In this document: piece by piece, positions 24,164 through 33,731 of the stretch
Position numbering within the stretch: the first letter of the stretch is position 1
How the letters are laid out: every line of letters starts with the position of its first letter
NCBI RefSeq assembly: GCF_000014185.1
Contig: NC_008148.1
Coordinates: forward strand, 2,708,001-2,772,000
Reading direction: 5' to 3'
Length of the DNA: 64,000 nt
Source: Rubrobacter xylanophilus DSM 9941
Lineage (GTDB): Bacteria > Actinomycetota > Rubrobacteria > Rubrobacterales > Rubrobacteraceae
Made by a program: the position numbers and the translations under genes
The notes under the pieces: model-generated
Databases searched by the model: none
What the model was told of the DNA's origin: nothing
Seen by the model: the letters and a program-made list of their open reading frames with translations, nothing else

Positions 24164-27100
24164 ATGACCGACACCCTGAGGCGGGCGGGCCTCCGGCTCA
24201 ACGGCCGCCAGCGGGCCAACCTGGAGGCGCTGCGCCTCGCCGCCGAGCTGCGCCGGGAGGTGCGGGGCGAGGTGCGCTTCGACGCAGGCACCCGCTCCAT
24301 CTACGCCCACGACTCCTCCAACTACCGCCAGACCCCCATCGGGGTCGTGATCCCCCGCGACGCCGAGGACGTGGTCGCGGCCATCGGCGTCTGCCGGAGC
24401 TACGGGGTCCCGGTGCTCCCCCGCGGCTGCGGCACCAGCCTCTCCGGGGAGACCGTCAACGTCGCGGTGGTCCTCGACACCTCCCAGCACATGCGCGAGA
24501 TCCTGGAGGTCAACCCCGACGAGCGCTACGCGCGGGTGCAGCCCGGCGTGGTGCGCGACCAGCTCTCGCTCATGACCGAGGAGCGCTACAACCTCACCTT
24601 CGCCCCCGACACCTCCACCCACGCCTACGCCACCTTCGGCGGCATGATCGGGAACAACTCCTGCGGGGTCCACTCCGTCATGGCCGGCAGGACCGCGGAC
24701 AACGTCCACGAGCTGGACGTCGTCCTCTACGACGGGACCCGCCTGCGGGTGGGCGAGACCGGCGAGGAGGAGCTAGAGCGGATAATCCGCGCCGGGGGGC
24801 GCCGCGGCGAGATCTACCGCCGGCTCAGGGAGCTGCGCGACCGCTACGCCGGCCTGATCCGGGAGCGCTACCCGGACATCCCCCGCAGGGTCTCGGGCTA
24901 CAACCTGGACGAGCTGCTCCCCGAGAAGGGCTTCAACGTCGCCCGCGCCCTGGTCGGCACGGAGGGCACCTGCGCCACGGTGCTCGAGGCCAAGGTGCGC
25001 CTGGTGCACAGCCCCCCGGCCCGCTCGCTGCTGGTGCTCGGCTACCCGAGCGTCTACGAGGCGGCGGACCACGTCTCCGAGATCCTCGAGCACGGCCCCG
25101 TCGGCCTGGAGGGGATCGACGACACCCTCATCGAGGACATGCGGCTGCAGGGGATGCACCTGGAGGACATGGAGCTTCTGCCCGAGGGCGGGGGCTGGCT
25201 CCTCGTGGAGTTCGGCGGCGAGAGCCAGGAGGAGAGCCGCGCGCGGGCCCAAGAGCTCATGGAGGCGCTCAGGAGCGCCGGGGACGCCCCCTCCATGGAG
25301 CTCTTCGACACCCCGGACAAGGCGCAGGAGATCTGGGGCATCCGCGAGGACGGGCTGGGGGCCACCGCCTACGTCCCCGGGCAGGGGGACCACTGGGAGG
25401 GCTGGGAGGACGCCGCCGTCCCGCCCGAGCGGCTCGGGGAGTACCTGCGCGACTTCCGCGACCTGCTGGACCGCTACGGCTACCACACCTCGCTCTACGG
25501 GCACTTCGGCGACGGCTGCGTCCACTGCCGCATAGACTTCGACCTGAAGACCGCCGAGGGCATCGCCAGGTGGCGCTCCTTCCTGGACGAGGCGGCCGAC
25601 CTCGTCGTCTCCTACGGGGGCTCGCTCTCCGGGGAGCACGGCGACGGCCAGTCCCGCGCCGAGCTGCTGCCCAAGATGTACGGCGAGGAGCTGCTCGCGG
25701 CCTTCCGGGAGTTCAAGGCCATCTGGGACCCCGACTGGAAGATGAACCCCGGCAAGGTGGTCGAGCCCTACCGTATCACCGAGAACCTCCGCTTCGGCAA
25801 GGACTACAGCCCCCGCGAGCCGGAGAGGCTCTACTTCGCCTACCCGGAGGACCACGGCTCCTTCTCCCACGCCACCATGCGCTGCGTGGGGGCGGGCAAG
25901 TGCCGCGACATCGACAGCGGCACCATGTGCCCCTCCTACATGGTCACCCTGGAGGAGGAGCACTCCACCCGCGGCCGCGCCCGCGTCCTGCACGAGATGC
26001 TGCGGGGCGAGACCATAACCGAGGGCTTCAGGAGCCGGGAGGTCTTCGACGCCCTCGACCTCTGCCTCTCCTGCAAGGGCTGCAAGGGCGACTGCCCGGT
26101 GGACGTGGACATGGCCACCTACAAGGCCGAGTTCCTCAAGAAGTACTACCGGGGCCGCCTCCGGCCGCCCGAGGCGTACTCGATGGGCCTGATCATGCTC
26201 CACGCCCGCCTCGCGCAGCACCTCCCGCGCCTGGCCAACGCCGCGACCCGCGCCCCGCTGCTGAAGGACGCCATAAAGCGGCTGGGCGGGCTCACCCCGG
26301 AGCGCGAGATGCCCCCCTTCGCCACCGAGACCTTCAAGGCGTGGTTCAGGAGGCGCGGGCCGGAGAACGCCGGCTCGCCGCCGGTCGTGCTCTTCCCCGA
26401 CACCTTCAACAACTTCCTCCACCCCGAGCCGATGAAGGCCACCGTGGAGGTGCTCGAGGACGCCGGCTACCGGGTCATCGTCCCGGAGCAGCCGCTGTGC
26501 TGCGGGCGGCCGCTCTACGACTACGGCATGCTCGACGCCGCCCGGTTCGCCCTGCGCCGCCTCATCGGCGGGCTCGCCCCCTACGTCCGCGAGGGGATAA
26601 GGGTGGTCGGCGTGGAGCCGAGCTGTGTTGCGGCCTTCCGGGACGAGCTGCCGAACCTCTTCCCGCACGACGAGGACGCCCGCCGGCTCGCCGCCCACAC
26701 CCGCACGCTCGCCGAGTTCCTGGTGCAGGACGCCGACTACGACCCGCCGGAGCTCCACCGCCGGGCGCTGGTGCACGGCCACTGCCACCAGGAGGCCGTC
26801 ATGGGCCTCTCGGCCGAGCAGCAGCTCTACGAGAGGATGGGCCTGGACTTCGAGGTGCTGGACTCCGGCTGCTGCGGGCTCGCCGGGTCGTTCGGCTTCG
26901 AGCGGGAGCACTACGACCTCTCCATGAGGATCGGGGAGCGGCGGCTGCTGCCGGCCGCCCGCGGGGCCGGCGCGGAGACGCTGCTCCTCGCCGACGGCTT
27001 CTCCTGCAAGACCCAGATAGAGCACGGCACCGACCGGCGGGCGCTGCACACCGCCCAGGTGATAAAGATGGCGCTGGACCACGGGCGCAGCGGCCCCCCC

Positions 27101-27238
27101 GGAGGCCAGCCGGAGCGCCACTACCCGGACGTGGTGCTGGACGGCGGCCTCCCCTCCGCGCTGCGGGAGGCGGCCGTCGTGGGCGGGGCCGTCGCGGGCG
27201 GCGCGCTGCTGTGGGCGCTCAAGAGGAGGTTTCTCTAG
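24164..27238 (+). CDS. FAD-linked oxidase fused to Fe-S/CCG domains (D-lactate/glycolate dehydrogenase type)
   Basis: 1024 residues. Residues 50-230 are an FAD-binding PCMH domain (VLPRGCGTSLSGE, GGMIGNNSCGVHSV); the middle is a FAD_oxidase_C domain ending GDGQSRAELLPKMYG; then CLSCKGCKGDCP and a second Cys set (CVGAGKCRDIDSG to MCP) for 4Fe-4S clusters; then two CCG domains (PLCCGRPLYDYG and SGCCGLAGSFG). A final hydrophobic helix near the C-terminus may tether it to the membrane. This resembles the single-chain D-2-hydroxyacid dehydrogenases that pass electrons to quinone. It would oxidise lactate or a related hydroxy-acid delivered by the operon. Confidence 0.88.
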   Translation: MTDTLRRAGLRLNGRQRANLEALRLAAELRREVRGEVRFDAGTRSIYAHDSSNYRQTPIGVVIPRDAEDVVAAIGVCRSYGVPVLPRGCGTSLSGETVNVAVVLDTSQHMREILEVNPDERYARVQPGVVRDQLSLMTEERYNLTFAPDTSTHAYATFGGMIGNNSCGVHSVMAGRTADNVHELDVVLYDGTRLRVGETGEEELERIIRAGGRRGEIYRRLRELRDRYAGLIRERYPDIPRRVSGYNLDELLPEKGFNVARALVGTEGTCATVLEAKVRLVHSPPARSLLVLGYPSVYEAADHVSEILEHGPVGLEGIDDTLIEDMRLQGMHLEDMELLPEGGGWLLVEFGGESQEESRARAQELMEALRSAGDAPSMELFDTPDKAQEIWGIREDGLGATAYVPGQGDHWEGWEDAAVPPERLGEYLRDFRDLLDRYGYHTSLYGHFGDGCVHCRIDFDLKTAEGIARWRSFLDEAADLVVSYGGSLSGEHGDGQSRAELLPKMYGEELLAAFREFKAIWDPDWKMNPGKVVEPYRITENLRFGKDYSPREPERLYFAYPEDHGSFSHATMRCVGAGKCRDIDSGTMCPSYMVTLEEEHSTRGRARVLHEMLRGETITEGFRSREVFDALDLCLSCKGCKGDCPVDVDMATYKAEFLKKYYRGRLRPPEAYSMGLIMLHARLAQHLPRLANAATRAPLLKDAIKRLGGLTPEREMPPFATETFKAWFRRRGPENAGSPPVVLFPDTFNNFLHPEPMKATVEVLEDAGYRVIVPEQPLCCGRPLYDYGMLDAARFALRRLIGGLAPYVREGIRVVGVEPSCVAAFRDELPNLFPHDEDARRLAAHTRTLAEFLVQDADYDPPELHRRALVHGHCHQEAVMGLSAEQQLYERMGLDFEVLDSGCCGLAGSFGFEREHYDLSMRIGERRLLPAARGAGAETLLLADGFSCKTQIEHGTDRRALHTAQVIKMALDHGRSGPPGGQPERHYPDVVLDGGLPSALREAAVVGGAVAGGALLWALKRRFL

Positions 27239-27239
27239 C

Positions 27240-27692
27240 GTGAGGAGCGAGCTCATCCACCGGGAGAAGAACGGCCTCAGGACGTTCGCGCTGGCCTTCC
27301 GGCCGGGCGACGAGGTGCTGCGGGGGATCACGGGGTTCGCCGGGGAGCTGGGGCTCGACGCCGCGGAGGTCACCGGGCTCGGGGCCTTCTCCTCGGCCAC
27401 CTTGGGCTACTTCGACCTGGAGAAGAGGGACTACGAGGAGATCCCCGTCGGGGAGCAGGCGGAGGTGCTCACCCTGGTGGGCAACATCGCCTCCTTCCGG
27501 GGGGAGCCCAGGCCCCACCTCCACGCCGTGCTCGGCAGGCGCGACGGCTCCACCGTCGGCGGCCACCTGCTGGAGGCCCGGGTGCGCCCCATCCTGGAGG
27601 TGGTGATCACCGAGTCCCCCGGCCACCTGCGGCGGGAGACCGACGAGGAGACCGGGCTTCCGCTGCTCTCGCCCCGCGGGCGCCCCCGTTAA
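27240..27692 (+). CDS. PPC-domain (DUF296) protein
   Basis: 150 residues, GTG start one base after the previous stop. Matches the plant-and-prokaryote conserved domain: LAFRPGDEVLRGITGFAGEL, AEVTGLGAFSSATLGYFDLE and PHLHAVLGRRDGSTVGGHL, with the conserved HLH-type histidines that in some members bind metal. The prokaryotic forms are trimeric and lack an AT-hook; their function is poorly defined. Being last in the operon, it may be regulatory. The stop overlaps repeat site 2. Confidence 0.82.
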   Translation: MRSELIHREKNGLRTFALAFRPGDEVLRGITGFAGELGLDAAEVTGLGAFSSATLGYFDLEKRDYEEIPVGEQAEVLTLVGNIASFRGEPRPHLHAVLGRRDGSTVGGHLLEARVRPILEVVITESPGHLRRETDEETGLPLLSPRGRPR

Positions 27693-27770
27693 CCCTCCTT
27701 AAGAGCCGTTTCACCGAAGCTTTACCGCGCTTTACGGAGGCCCAACCGGCGCCGGGAACCCATACCCCTG
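27688..27770 (+). promoter_or_regulatory. Direct-repeat regulatory site 2 with downstream core
   Basis: Repeat units GTTAAC (27688), CTTAAG (27698), TTTCAC (27709), CTTTAC (27720), CTTTAC (27730) and CCCAAC (27741) run at 10-11 bp pitch. Fifteen bases after CCAAC lies ATACCCCTG (27762-27770), which recurs with the same spacing at 58958. The acetate-transporter gene starts 36 bp further on. Confidence 0.65.
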
Positions 27771-27805
27771 CAGGGCGAGAGAAAGCAGGAAAGGAGCCTC
27801 AAGAC

Positions 27806-28483
27806 ATGGAGTCCGCAAACGGCCACTCCCAGAGGGCGAGGGTCTTTCTGCAGCCCATAGCGGCCCCCTCCATCCTGGGCCTCTTCGGGTTCGCCGGGTC
27901 CACCTTCATGGTCACCGCCCACCTGGCGGGCTGGTACGGGGACGCCGCAACCCAGCAGTACCTGGCCCCCTTCGCCGCCGCCTTCGGCGGGCTGGCCCAG
28001 TTCGCCGCCGGGATGTGGGCCTACCGCGCCCGCGACGGGCTGGCCACCGCGATGCACGGGATGTGGGGCTCCTTCTGGATCGGCTACGGGATACTGTTCC
28101 TGCTCATAGCCAACGGGACCCTGAGCCTAGAGGCCGCGAGCGTCCCGCTGGGCTTCTGGTTCATCGCGCTCACCTGGATCACGCTGATGGGCGCCATCGC
28201 CGCCTCCGGCGAGAGCCTGGCGCTCGCCGGCGTGCTGCACACGCTGTGGATCGGCTCGGGCCTGCTGGCCATAGGCCTCCTCACCGGCGTCGGCGGGTGG
28301 GAGATAGCCGGGGCGTACGTGCTCATGCTCTCGGCCATCCTGGCCTGGTACACCGCGAGCGCCCTCATGTTCGAGGACGTCCTCGGCCGCCCGGTCCTCC
28401 CGGTGGGGCTGACCTCCAAGGCCAAGGAGGCCCCCGAGCTCGCGGTGGGCGCCGGGGAGCCGGGGGTCAAGCACGGCCAGTAG
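27806..28483 (+). CDS. GPR1/FUN34/YaaH-family (SatP-like) carboxylate transporter
   Basis: 225 residues, six membrane helices. FGFAGSTFMVTAHLAGWYGD, FGGLAQFAAGMWAYRARDGL and MHGMWGSFWIGYGILFLLI follow the family pattern; the family signature NP-x-PLGL near helix 1 is changed to APSILGLFGF. Family members move acetate, succinate or ammonium. A pyruvate-oxidase-like enzyme upstream would produce acetate. Transcribed alone: repeat site 2 in front and a terminator behind. Confidence 0.82.
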   Translation: MESANGHSQRARVFLQPIAAPSILGLFGFAGSTFMVTAHLAGWYGDAATQQYLAPFAAAFGGLAQFAAGMWAYRARDGLATAMHGMWGSFWIGYGILFLLIANGTLSLEAASVPLGFWFIALTWITLMGAIAASGESLALAGVLHTLWIGSGLLAIGLLTGVGGWEIAGAYVLMLSAILAWYTASALMFEDVLGRPVLPVGLTSKAKEAPELAVGAGEPGVKHGQ

Positions 28484-28517
28484 CAGGCCCGTGGTCAGGA
28501 AGCCTCCCTCTCTCTGC

Positions 28518-28555
28518 GCCGGAGCCCCCGCACACCTCCCCACGGGGGCTCCGGC
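28518..28555 (+). terminator. Terminator after the acetate-type transporter
   Basis: A perfect 13-bp stem, GCCGGAGCCCCCG with CGGGGGCTCCGGC (28518-28530 and 28543-28555), 12-base loop, then CCTTGTTAG. Strong hairpin, short U-tract. Confidence 0.7.
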
Positions 28556-28633
28556 CCTTGTTAGAATCGGGTTTTACGGGGTAAGGAATCCGCTACACCG
28601 CACGGCGGCGAAGGCGCAAAGGAGGTAGAGCAG

Positions 28634-31600
28634 GTGGGAATCGGCGAGTCCATCGGGGCCTGGCCCCTCTTGCGGCAGCTGCGCGACGGCGACCGGCTGG
28701 GGCTGGGGAAGGCCTCCCGCTCGGGGAGGTCCGAGGCGCTCAGGCCCCGCACCGAGCGGGCCCGGAAGGTCGCCCGCTCCGTCTGCCCGTACTGCGCGGT
28801 CGGCTGCGGCCAGCGGGTCTACGTGGAGGGCGGCGAGGTCACGCAGATAGAGGGCGACCCCGACAGCCCCATCTCGCGCGGCCGGCTGTGCCCCAAGGGG
28901 GCGGCCTCCCGGCAGCTCGTCCAGAGCCCCACCCGCGAGTACAGGGTCAAGTACCGCAGGCCCTACTCCGACCGCTGGGAGGAGCTGGACCTGGACACGG
29001 CGATGGACATGATCGCCGACCGGGTCATAAAGACCCGCAACGAGACCTGGGAGGAGGAGGACGGGGAGGGACGCAAGCTCCGCAGGACCCTGGGGTTCGC
29101 GCACCTCGGCGGGGCCACCCTGGACAACGAGGAGAACTACCTCATAAAGAAGCTCTTCACCGCCCTCGGCGCCATACAGATCGAGAACCAGGCCCGCATA
29201 TGACACTCCTCCACGGTCCCCGGTCTGGGGACCTCGTTCGGTAGGGGCGGGGCCACCACCTTCCAGCAGGATCTGGCCAACGCCGACGCCATCCTGATCA
29301 TGGGCTCCAACATGGCCGAGAACCACCCGGTGGGCTTCCAGTGGGTGATGGAGGCCCGCCTGCGGGGGGCGAAGGTGATGCACGTGGACCCGCGCTTCAC
29401 CCGCACCAGCGCCACCGCCCACCTGCACGTCCCCATCCGGGCCGGCACCGACATCGCCTTTCTGGGCGGGCTGGCGAACTACATCCTCCAGAACGAGCGC
29501 TACTTCAAGGAGTACCTCGTCCACTACACCAACGCCCCCGTGATCGTCGGCGAGAAGTTCGCCGACACCGAGGATCTGGACGGGCTCTTCTCCGGGTGGG
29601 ACCCGGAGACGAACTCCTACGACGTCTCGACCTGGCAGTACGAGGGGCTCCAGGTGAGCGCCGCCGCCGGCAAGCGCGAGATGGGCGGCGCCACCGGCGA
29701 GCAGGCCCACTACGCCCAGGCCGGCGAGCTGGAGGCGGGCGAGCCGCCGGCCATCGACGAGACGCTCCGGCACCCGCGCTGCGTCTTCCAGCTCCTCAAA
29801 AAGCACTTCCGGCGCTACACCCCGGAGATGGTGGAGCGGATCTGCGGGTGCCCCAAGGAGCAGTTCCTCGAGGTCGCCGAGACCCTCTGCCAGAACTCGG
29901 GGCGCGAGAAGACCTCCGCCTTCGTCTACTCCGTCGGCTGGACCCAGCACACCGTGGGCGTCCAGAACATCCGGGCGGCCTCCATCGTCCAGCTCCTCCT
30001 GGGCAACATCGGGCGGCCCGGCGGGGGCATCCTGGCGCTCAGGGGCCACGCCTCCATCCAGGGCTCCACGGACATCCCCACCCTCTACAACATCCTCCCC
30101 GGCTACATCCCCATGCCCCACGCCCACGCCCACACCAGCCTCGACCTCTTCGTCGAGCGCAACAGCGCCGGGGCCGGCTACTGGGGCAACCTGCGCGCCT
30201 ACATGGTCAGCCTGCTCAAGGCCTACTGGGGAGAGGCGGCCACCGGGGAGAACGACTTCTGCTTCGACTACCTGCCCCGCCTCACGGGGGACCACTCCAT
30301 CTACCCCGCGATCATGGGGATGGTCGACGGCCGGGTGAAGGGGTTCTTCGTGATGGGCGAGAACCCCGCCGTCGGGGCGGCGAACGGCAAGCTGCAGCGG
30401 CTCGCGCTCGCCAACCTCGACTGGCTGGTGGTGCGGGACATGACCGAGGTGGAGACCGCCTCCTTCTGGTACGACGCCCCGGAGATAGAGACCGGCGAGC
30501 TCAAGACGGAGGAGATAAAGACCGAGGTCTTCTTCCTCCCCGCCGCCTCCCACGTGGAGAAGGAGGGCTCCTTCACCAACACCCAGCGCCTGCTGCAGTG
30601 GCGGGAGAAGGCGGTCGAGCCCAAGGGCGACTGCCGCTCCGATCTGTGGTTCATGTACCACCTGGGGCGCAGGATCCGGGAGAAGCTCGCCGGCTCCACC
30701 GACCCCAAGGACCGCCCGGTGCTCGACCTCGCCTGGGATTACCCCACCGAGGGCGAGATAGAGGAGCCCAGCGCCGAGGCCATCCTGCGCGAGATAAACG
30801 GCTGGGACGCCCGGGGCAGGGCCCTCTCCGGCTACACCGAGCTCAAGGACGACGGCTCGACGGCGTGCGGCTGCTGGATCTACTGCGGCGTCTACGCCGA
30901 CGAGGTCAACCAGGCCAACCGCCGCAAGCCCGGCTCCGAGCAGAGCTGGGTCGCCCCCGAGTGGGGCTGGGCGTGGCCGATGAACCGGCGCATCATCTAC
31001 AACCGGGCCTCCGCCGACCCCCAGGGGCGGCCCTGGTCCGAGCGCAAGAAGTACGTCTGGTGGGACGGGGAGCACAAGCGTTGGGTCGGCCACGACGTCC
31101 CGGACTTCCAGGCGGACAAGCCCCCGGACTACGTCCCCCCAGAGGGGGCGCGCGCTGAGAAGGCCATCCGCGGCGACAAGCCCTTCATCATGCAGGCCGA
31201 CGGGCGGGGCTGGCTCTACGTGCCCGCCGGGCTGGTGGACGGCCCCTTCCCCACCCACTACGAGGCCCACGAGTCGCCCTTCGAGAACCCCCTCTACCGG
31301 CAGCGCTCCAACCCGGCCCGCCAGCAGTTCCCCCGGCCGGACAACCCGTACAACCCCTCCGGCTCGGAGGCCTTCCCCTGCGTGCTCACCACCTACCGGC
31401 TCACCGAGCACCACACCGCGGGCGGGATGACCCGCACCGTGCCCCACCTCTCGGAGCTGCAGCCCGAGATGTTCTGCGAGGTCTCCCCGGAGCTGGCCGA
31501 GGAGCGCGGCCTGCAGAACGGCGGGTGGGCCACCATCGTGACCTCCCGCACCGCCATAGAGGCCCGGGTGCTCGTCACCGACCGGCTGGCCCCGCTGAAG

Positions 31601-31843
31601 GTCCAGGGCAGGGTCGTCCACCAGGTGGGGCTGCCCTACCACTGGGGCAGCAAGGGGCTCGTCACCGGCGACTCGGCCAACGACCTGCTGGGGCTCGCGC
31701 TCGACCCGAACGTCCACATCGGCGAGTACAAGACCGCCACCTGCGACATCCGGCCCGGCCGCAGGCCGCGCGGCGCGGCCCTCCTGAGGCTCATCGAGGA
31801 CTACCGCCGGCGGGCTTCTAGAAACGGAGGAGGAGCAACTTGA
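28634..31843 (+). CDS. fdhA: Formate dehydrogenase alpha subunit, selenocysteine-containing
   Basis: One reading frame of 1069 residues when the TGA at 29201-29203 is read as selenocysteine (residue 190). Upstream: 4Fe-4S cysteines C51, C54, C58 and C86 (CPYCAVGCG and RLCPKG). Around the TGA the text reads ENQARI-Sec-HSSTVPGLGTSFGRGG, the exact place of the catalytic Sec in formate dehydrogenases. Downstream are the molybdopterin domains (MGSNMAENHPVGF, VHQVGLPYHWGSKGL). Start GTG has AAAGGAGGTAGAGC in front. No Tat signal is visible, so the site probably faces the cytoplasm. First gene of the fdhABC unit. Oxidises formate to CO2 with a Mo/W cofactor. Confidence 0.95.
29201..29240 (+). promoter_or_regulatory. 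UGA recoding site with bacterial SECIS hairpin
   Basis: The in-frame TGA is followed after 18 nt by a stem-loop: GGTCCCC (29215-29221), loop GGTCT (29222-29226), GGGGACC (29227-29233), all seven pairs perfect. From memory, the apical GGUCU and the 18-nt distance equal those of E. coli fdhF, where SelB binds this loop. Confidence 0.9.
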
Positions 31844-32778
31844 CCGAGACCAGGGAGAACATCATCCCCGGCTCCGGCTGGTCCGACGCCTACAACATCG
31901 AGGGCGTCGACCGGCCGGAGACCCGCCCCGTCATACCGCTCGGGCAGAAGAGCTACGGAAGCGAGGAAGAGCCCCGCATGGGCTTCTTCACCGACACCAC
32001 CGTCTGCATCGGGTGCAAGGCCTGCGAGGTGGCCTGCAAGGAGTGGAACGACGTCCCGGACACCATCGGCCAGCTCACCGGCGAGTCCTACGACAACACC
32101 AGCGCGCTGGGGGCCAACACCTGGCGGCACGTGGCGTTTATCGAGCAGCGCAAGCCGGTGAAGGTGCAGGAGGCCGGCCTGGAGGGCCTCGAGGAGCCCT
32201 CCGGGGGCGACGAAGACGGCTTCCGGTGGCTGATGAGCTCCGACGTGTGCAAGCACTGCACCGAGGCCCCCTGCCTGGACGTCTGCCCGACGGGGGCCAT
32301 CTTCCGCACCGAGTTCGGGACGGTGGTGGTGCAGGAGGACGTGTGCAACGGCTGCGGCTACTGCATCCCGGCCTGCCCCTTCGGGGTGCTCGACCGCCGG
32401 CAGGGCGACGGGCGGGTGTGGAAGTGCACCCTCTGCTACGACCGGCTCAAGGGCCACATGGAGCCCGCCTGCGCCCAGGCCTGCCCGACGGACTCGATCC
32501 AGTTCGGCCCCCTCGACGAGCTGCGCGAGAAGGCCAACGGCCGGCTGGAGATGGTCCACGAGGCGGGCGTCACCGACGCCCGCCTCTACGGGGCCGACGA
32601 GGGGGGCTACGGGATGGGGGCCTTCTTCCTCCTGCTCGACGACCCGGAGGTCTACGGGCTCCCGCCCGACCCGGAGGTGGTCACCCGCAAGACGAAGAGC
32701 CTGTGGGGGGCGGCCGCGGCGGCGGCCGGGGCGCTCGCCCTCGGGGTGGCGGCGGCCTTCGCGGGGGGCGCCCGATGA
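31840..32778 (+). CDS. fdhB: Formate dehydrogenase beta subunit (four-cluster ferredoxin-like)
   Basis: 312 residues from a TTG that overlaps the alpha-subunit stop, with CGGAGGAGC upstream. Four Cys clusters: CIGCKACEVACKEW, CKHCTEAPCLDVCP, CNGCGYCIPACPFG and CTLCYDRLKGHMEPACAQACP (read in parts), giving four 4Fe-4S centres. The C-terminus ends in a membrane helix (AAAAAAGALALGVAAAFAGG). It passes electrons from the Sec/Mo site to the membrane subunit. A 40-residue N-terminal extension precedes the first cluster motif. Confidence 0.93.
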   Translation: MTETRENIIPGSGWSDAYNIEGVDRPETRPVIPLGQKSYGSEEEPRMGFFTDTTVCIGCKACEVACKEWNDVPDTIGQLTGESYDNTSALGANTWRHVAFIEQRKPVKVQEAGLEGLEEPSGGDEDGFRWLMSSDVCKHCTEAPCLDVCPTGAIFRTEFGTVVVQEDVCNGCGYCIPACPFGVLDRRQGDGRVWKCTLCYDRLKGHMEPACAQACPTDSIQFGPLDELREKANGRLEMVHEAGVTDARLYGADEGGYGMGAFFLLLDDPEVYGLPPDPEVVTRKTKSLWGAAAAAAGALALGVAAAFAGGAR

Positions 32779-33731
32779 CCGCGGAGCGCCCGGGCCCGCG
32801 GGAGGACGGGCACCGCTCCTACTACGGCCGGCCTATCCTCAAGCAGCCGGTGTGGACCTGGGAGATCCCCTGGTACTTCTTCGTCGGGGGGACGGCCGGG
32901 GCCTCGGCACCCCTGGCGCTCGCCGCGGGGCTCGCCGGCAACCGGCGCCTGGAGCGGACCGCCCGGCTGGCGGCGCTCGCGGGCGCGGCGGCGAGCCCGG
33001 CGCTCCTGATCTCCGACCTGGGCCGTCCCGAGCGCTTCTACAACATGCTCAGGGTCTTCAAGCCCACCTCCCCGATGAACCTGGGGACCTGGATCCTCTC
33101 GGGCTTCGGGGCCGCTACCGGAGCGGCGGCGGCGAGCGACCTCCTCGGCCTCTTCCCCCGCCTCGGGCGGGCCGCCGGGGCCGCCGCCGCCCTTCTCGGG
33201 CCGCCGCTGGCCACCTACACCGCCGTCCTGATCGCCGACACCTCCGTCCCGGTCTGGCACGAGGCCAGAAGGGAGCTCCCCCTTCTCTTCGCCGCGAGCT
33301 CGGCGGCGAGCGCCGGGGCCCTCGGCACCGTCCTGAACCCCCCGGAGGCCGCTGGGCCCGCCCGGCGGCTGCTCGTGGGCGGGGCGGCGCTGGAGCTCGC
33401 CGTCTCGGAGGCGATGAAGCGGCGCCTCGGCGCTCTGGCCGAACCCTACGGGAGGGAGGAGGCCGGGCGCTACGAGCGGCTCGCCACGGGCCTCACCGCC
33501 GCGGGGGCCGCCCTAGCGGCGCTCGCCGGCCGCCGCCGGCTGGCCGCCGCGCTCGGCGGGGCGCTCGTGCTCGGCGGGGCCGCCGCCAAGCGGTGGGCGG
33601 TCTTCAAGGCCGGCCTGCAGTCCGCCCGCGACCCCAAATACACGGTCTCCCACCAGCGGGAGCGGCTGGAGCGGCGCCCGCCGGAGGAGCGCCGGACGGA
33701 GACGTTCGCCAGGGGCGGCCGTGGCCGGTAG
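32775..33731 (+). CDS. NrfD/PsrC-type membrane subunit of formate dehydrogenase
   Basis: 318 residues, 4-bp ATGA overlap. About eight helices, starting VWTWEIPWYFFVGGTAGASA, the NrfD signature (EIPWYFFLGG), followed by DLGRPERFYNMLRVFKPTSP, also conserved. In this family a quinone is reduced or oxidised at the membrane without haem. So electrons from formate enter the quinone pool here instead of via cytochrome b-type FdnI. The C-terminal tail is charged. Confidence 0.9.
   Translation: MTAERPGPREDGHRSYYGRPILKQPVWTWEIPWYFFVGGTAGASAPLALAAGLAGNRRLERTARLAALAGAAASPALLISDLGRPERFYNMLRVFKPTSPMNLGTWILSGFGAATGAAAASDLLGLFPRLGRAAGAAAALLGPPLATYTAVLIADTSVPVWHEARRELPLLFAASSAASAGALGTVLNPPEAAGPARRLLVGGAALELAVSEAMKRRLGALAEPYGREEAGRYERLATGLTAAGAALAALAGRRRLAAALGGALVLGGAAAKRWAVFKAGLQSARDPKYTVSHQRERLERRPPEERRTETFARGGRGR

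Noticed and set aside
24773-27400. An 875-codon frame opposite the FAD/Fe-S oxidase.
   Set aside because: Same antisense artefact; the plus-strand gene has many intact motifs.
29201-29299. Two separate formate dehydrogenase genes, one ending at 29203 and another starting near 29300.
   Set aside because: The frame is the same on both sides, the missing residues match the Sec site, and a SECIS hairpin follows. One selenoprotein explains everything.
28574-31717. A 1047-codon frame opposite formate dehydrogenase.
   Set aside because: Antisense artefact; no motif and no ribosome binding site.
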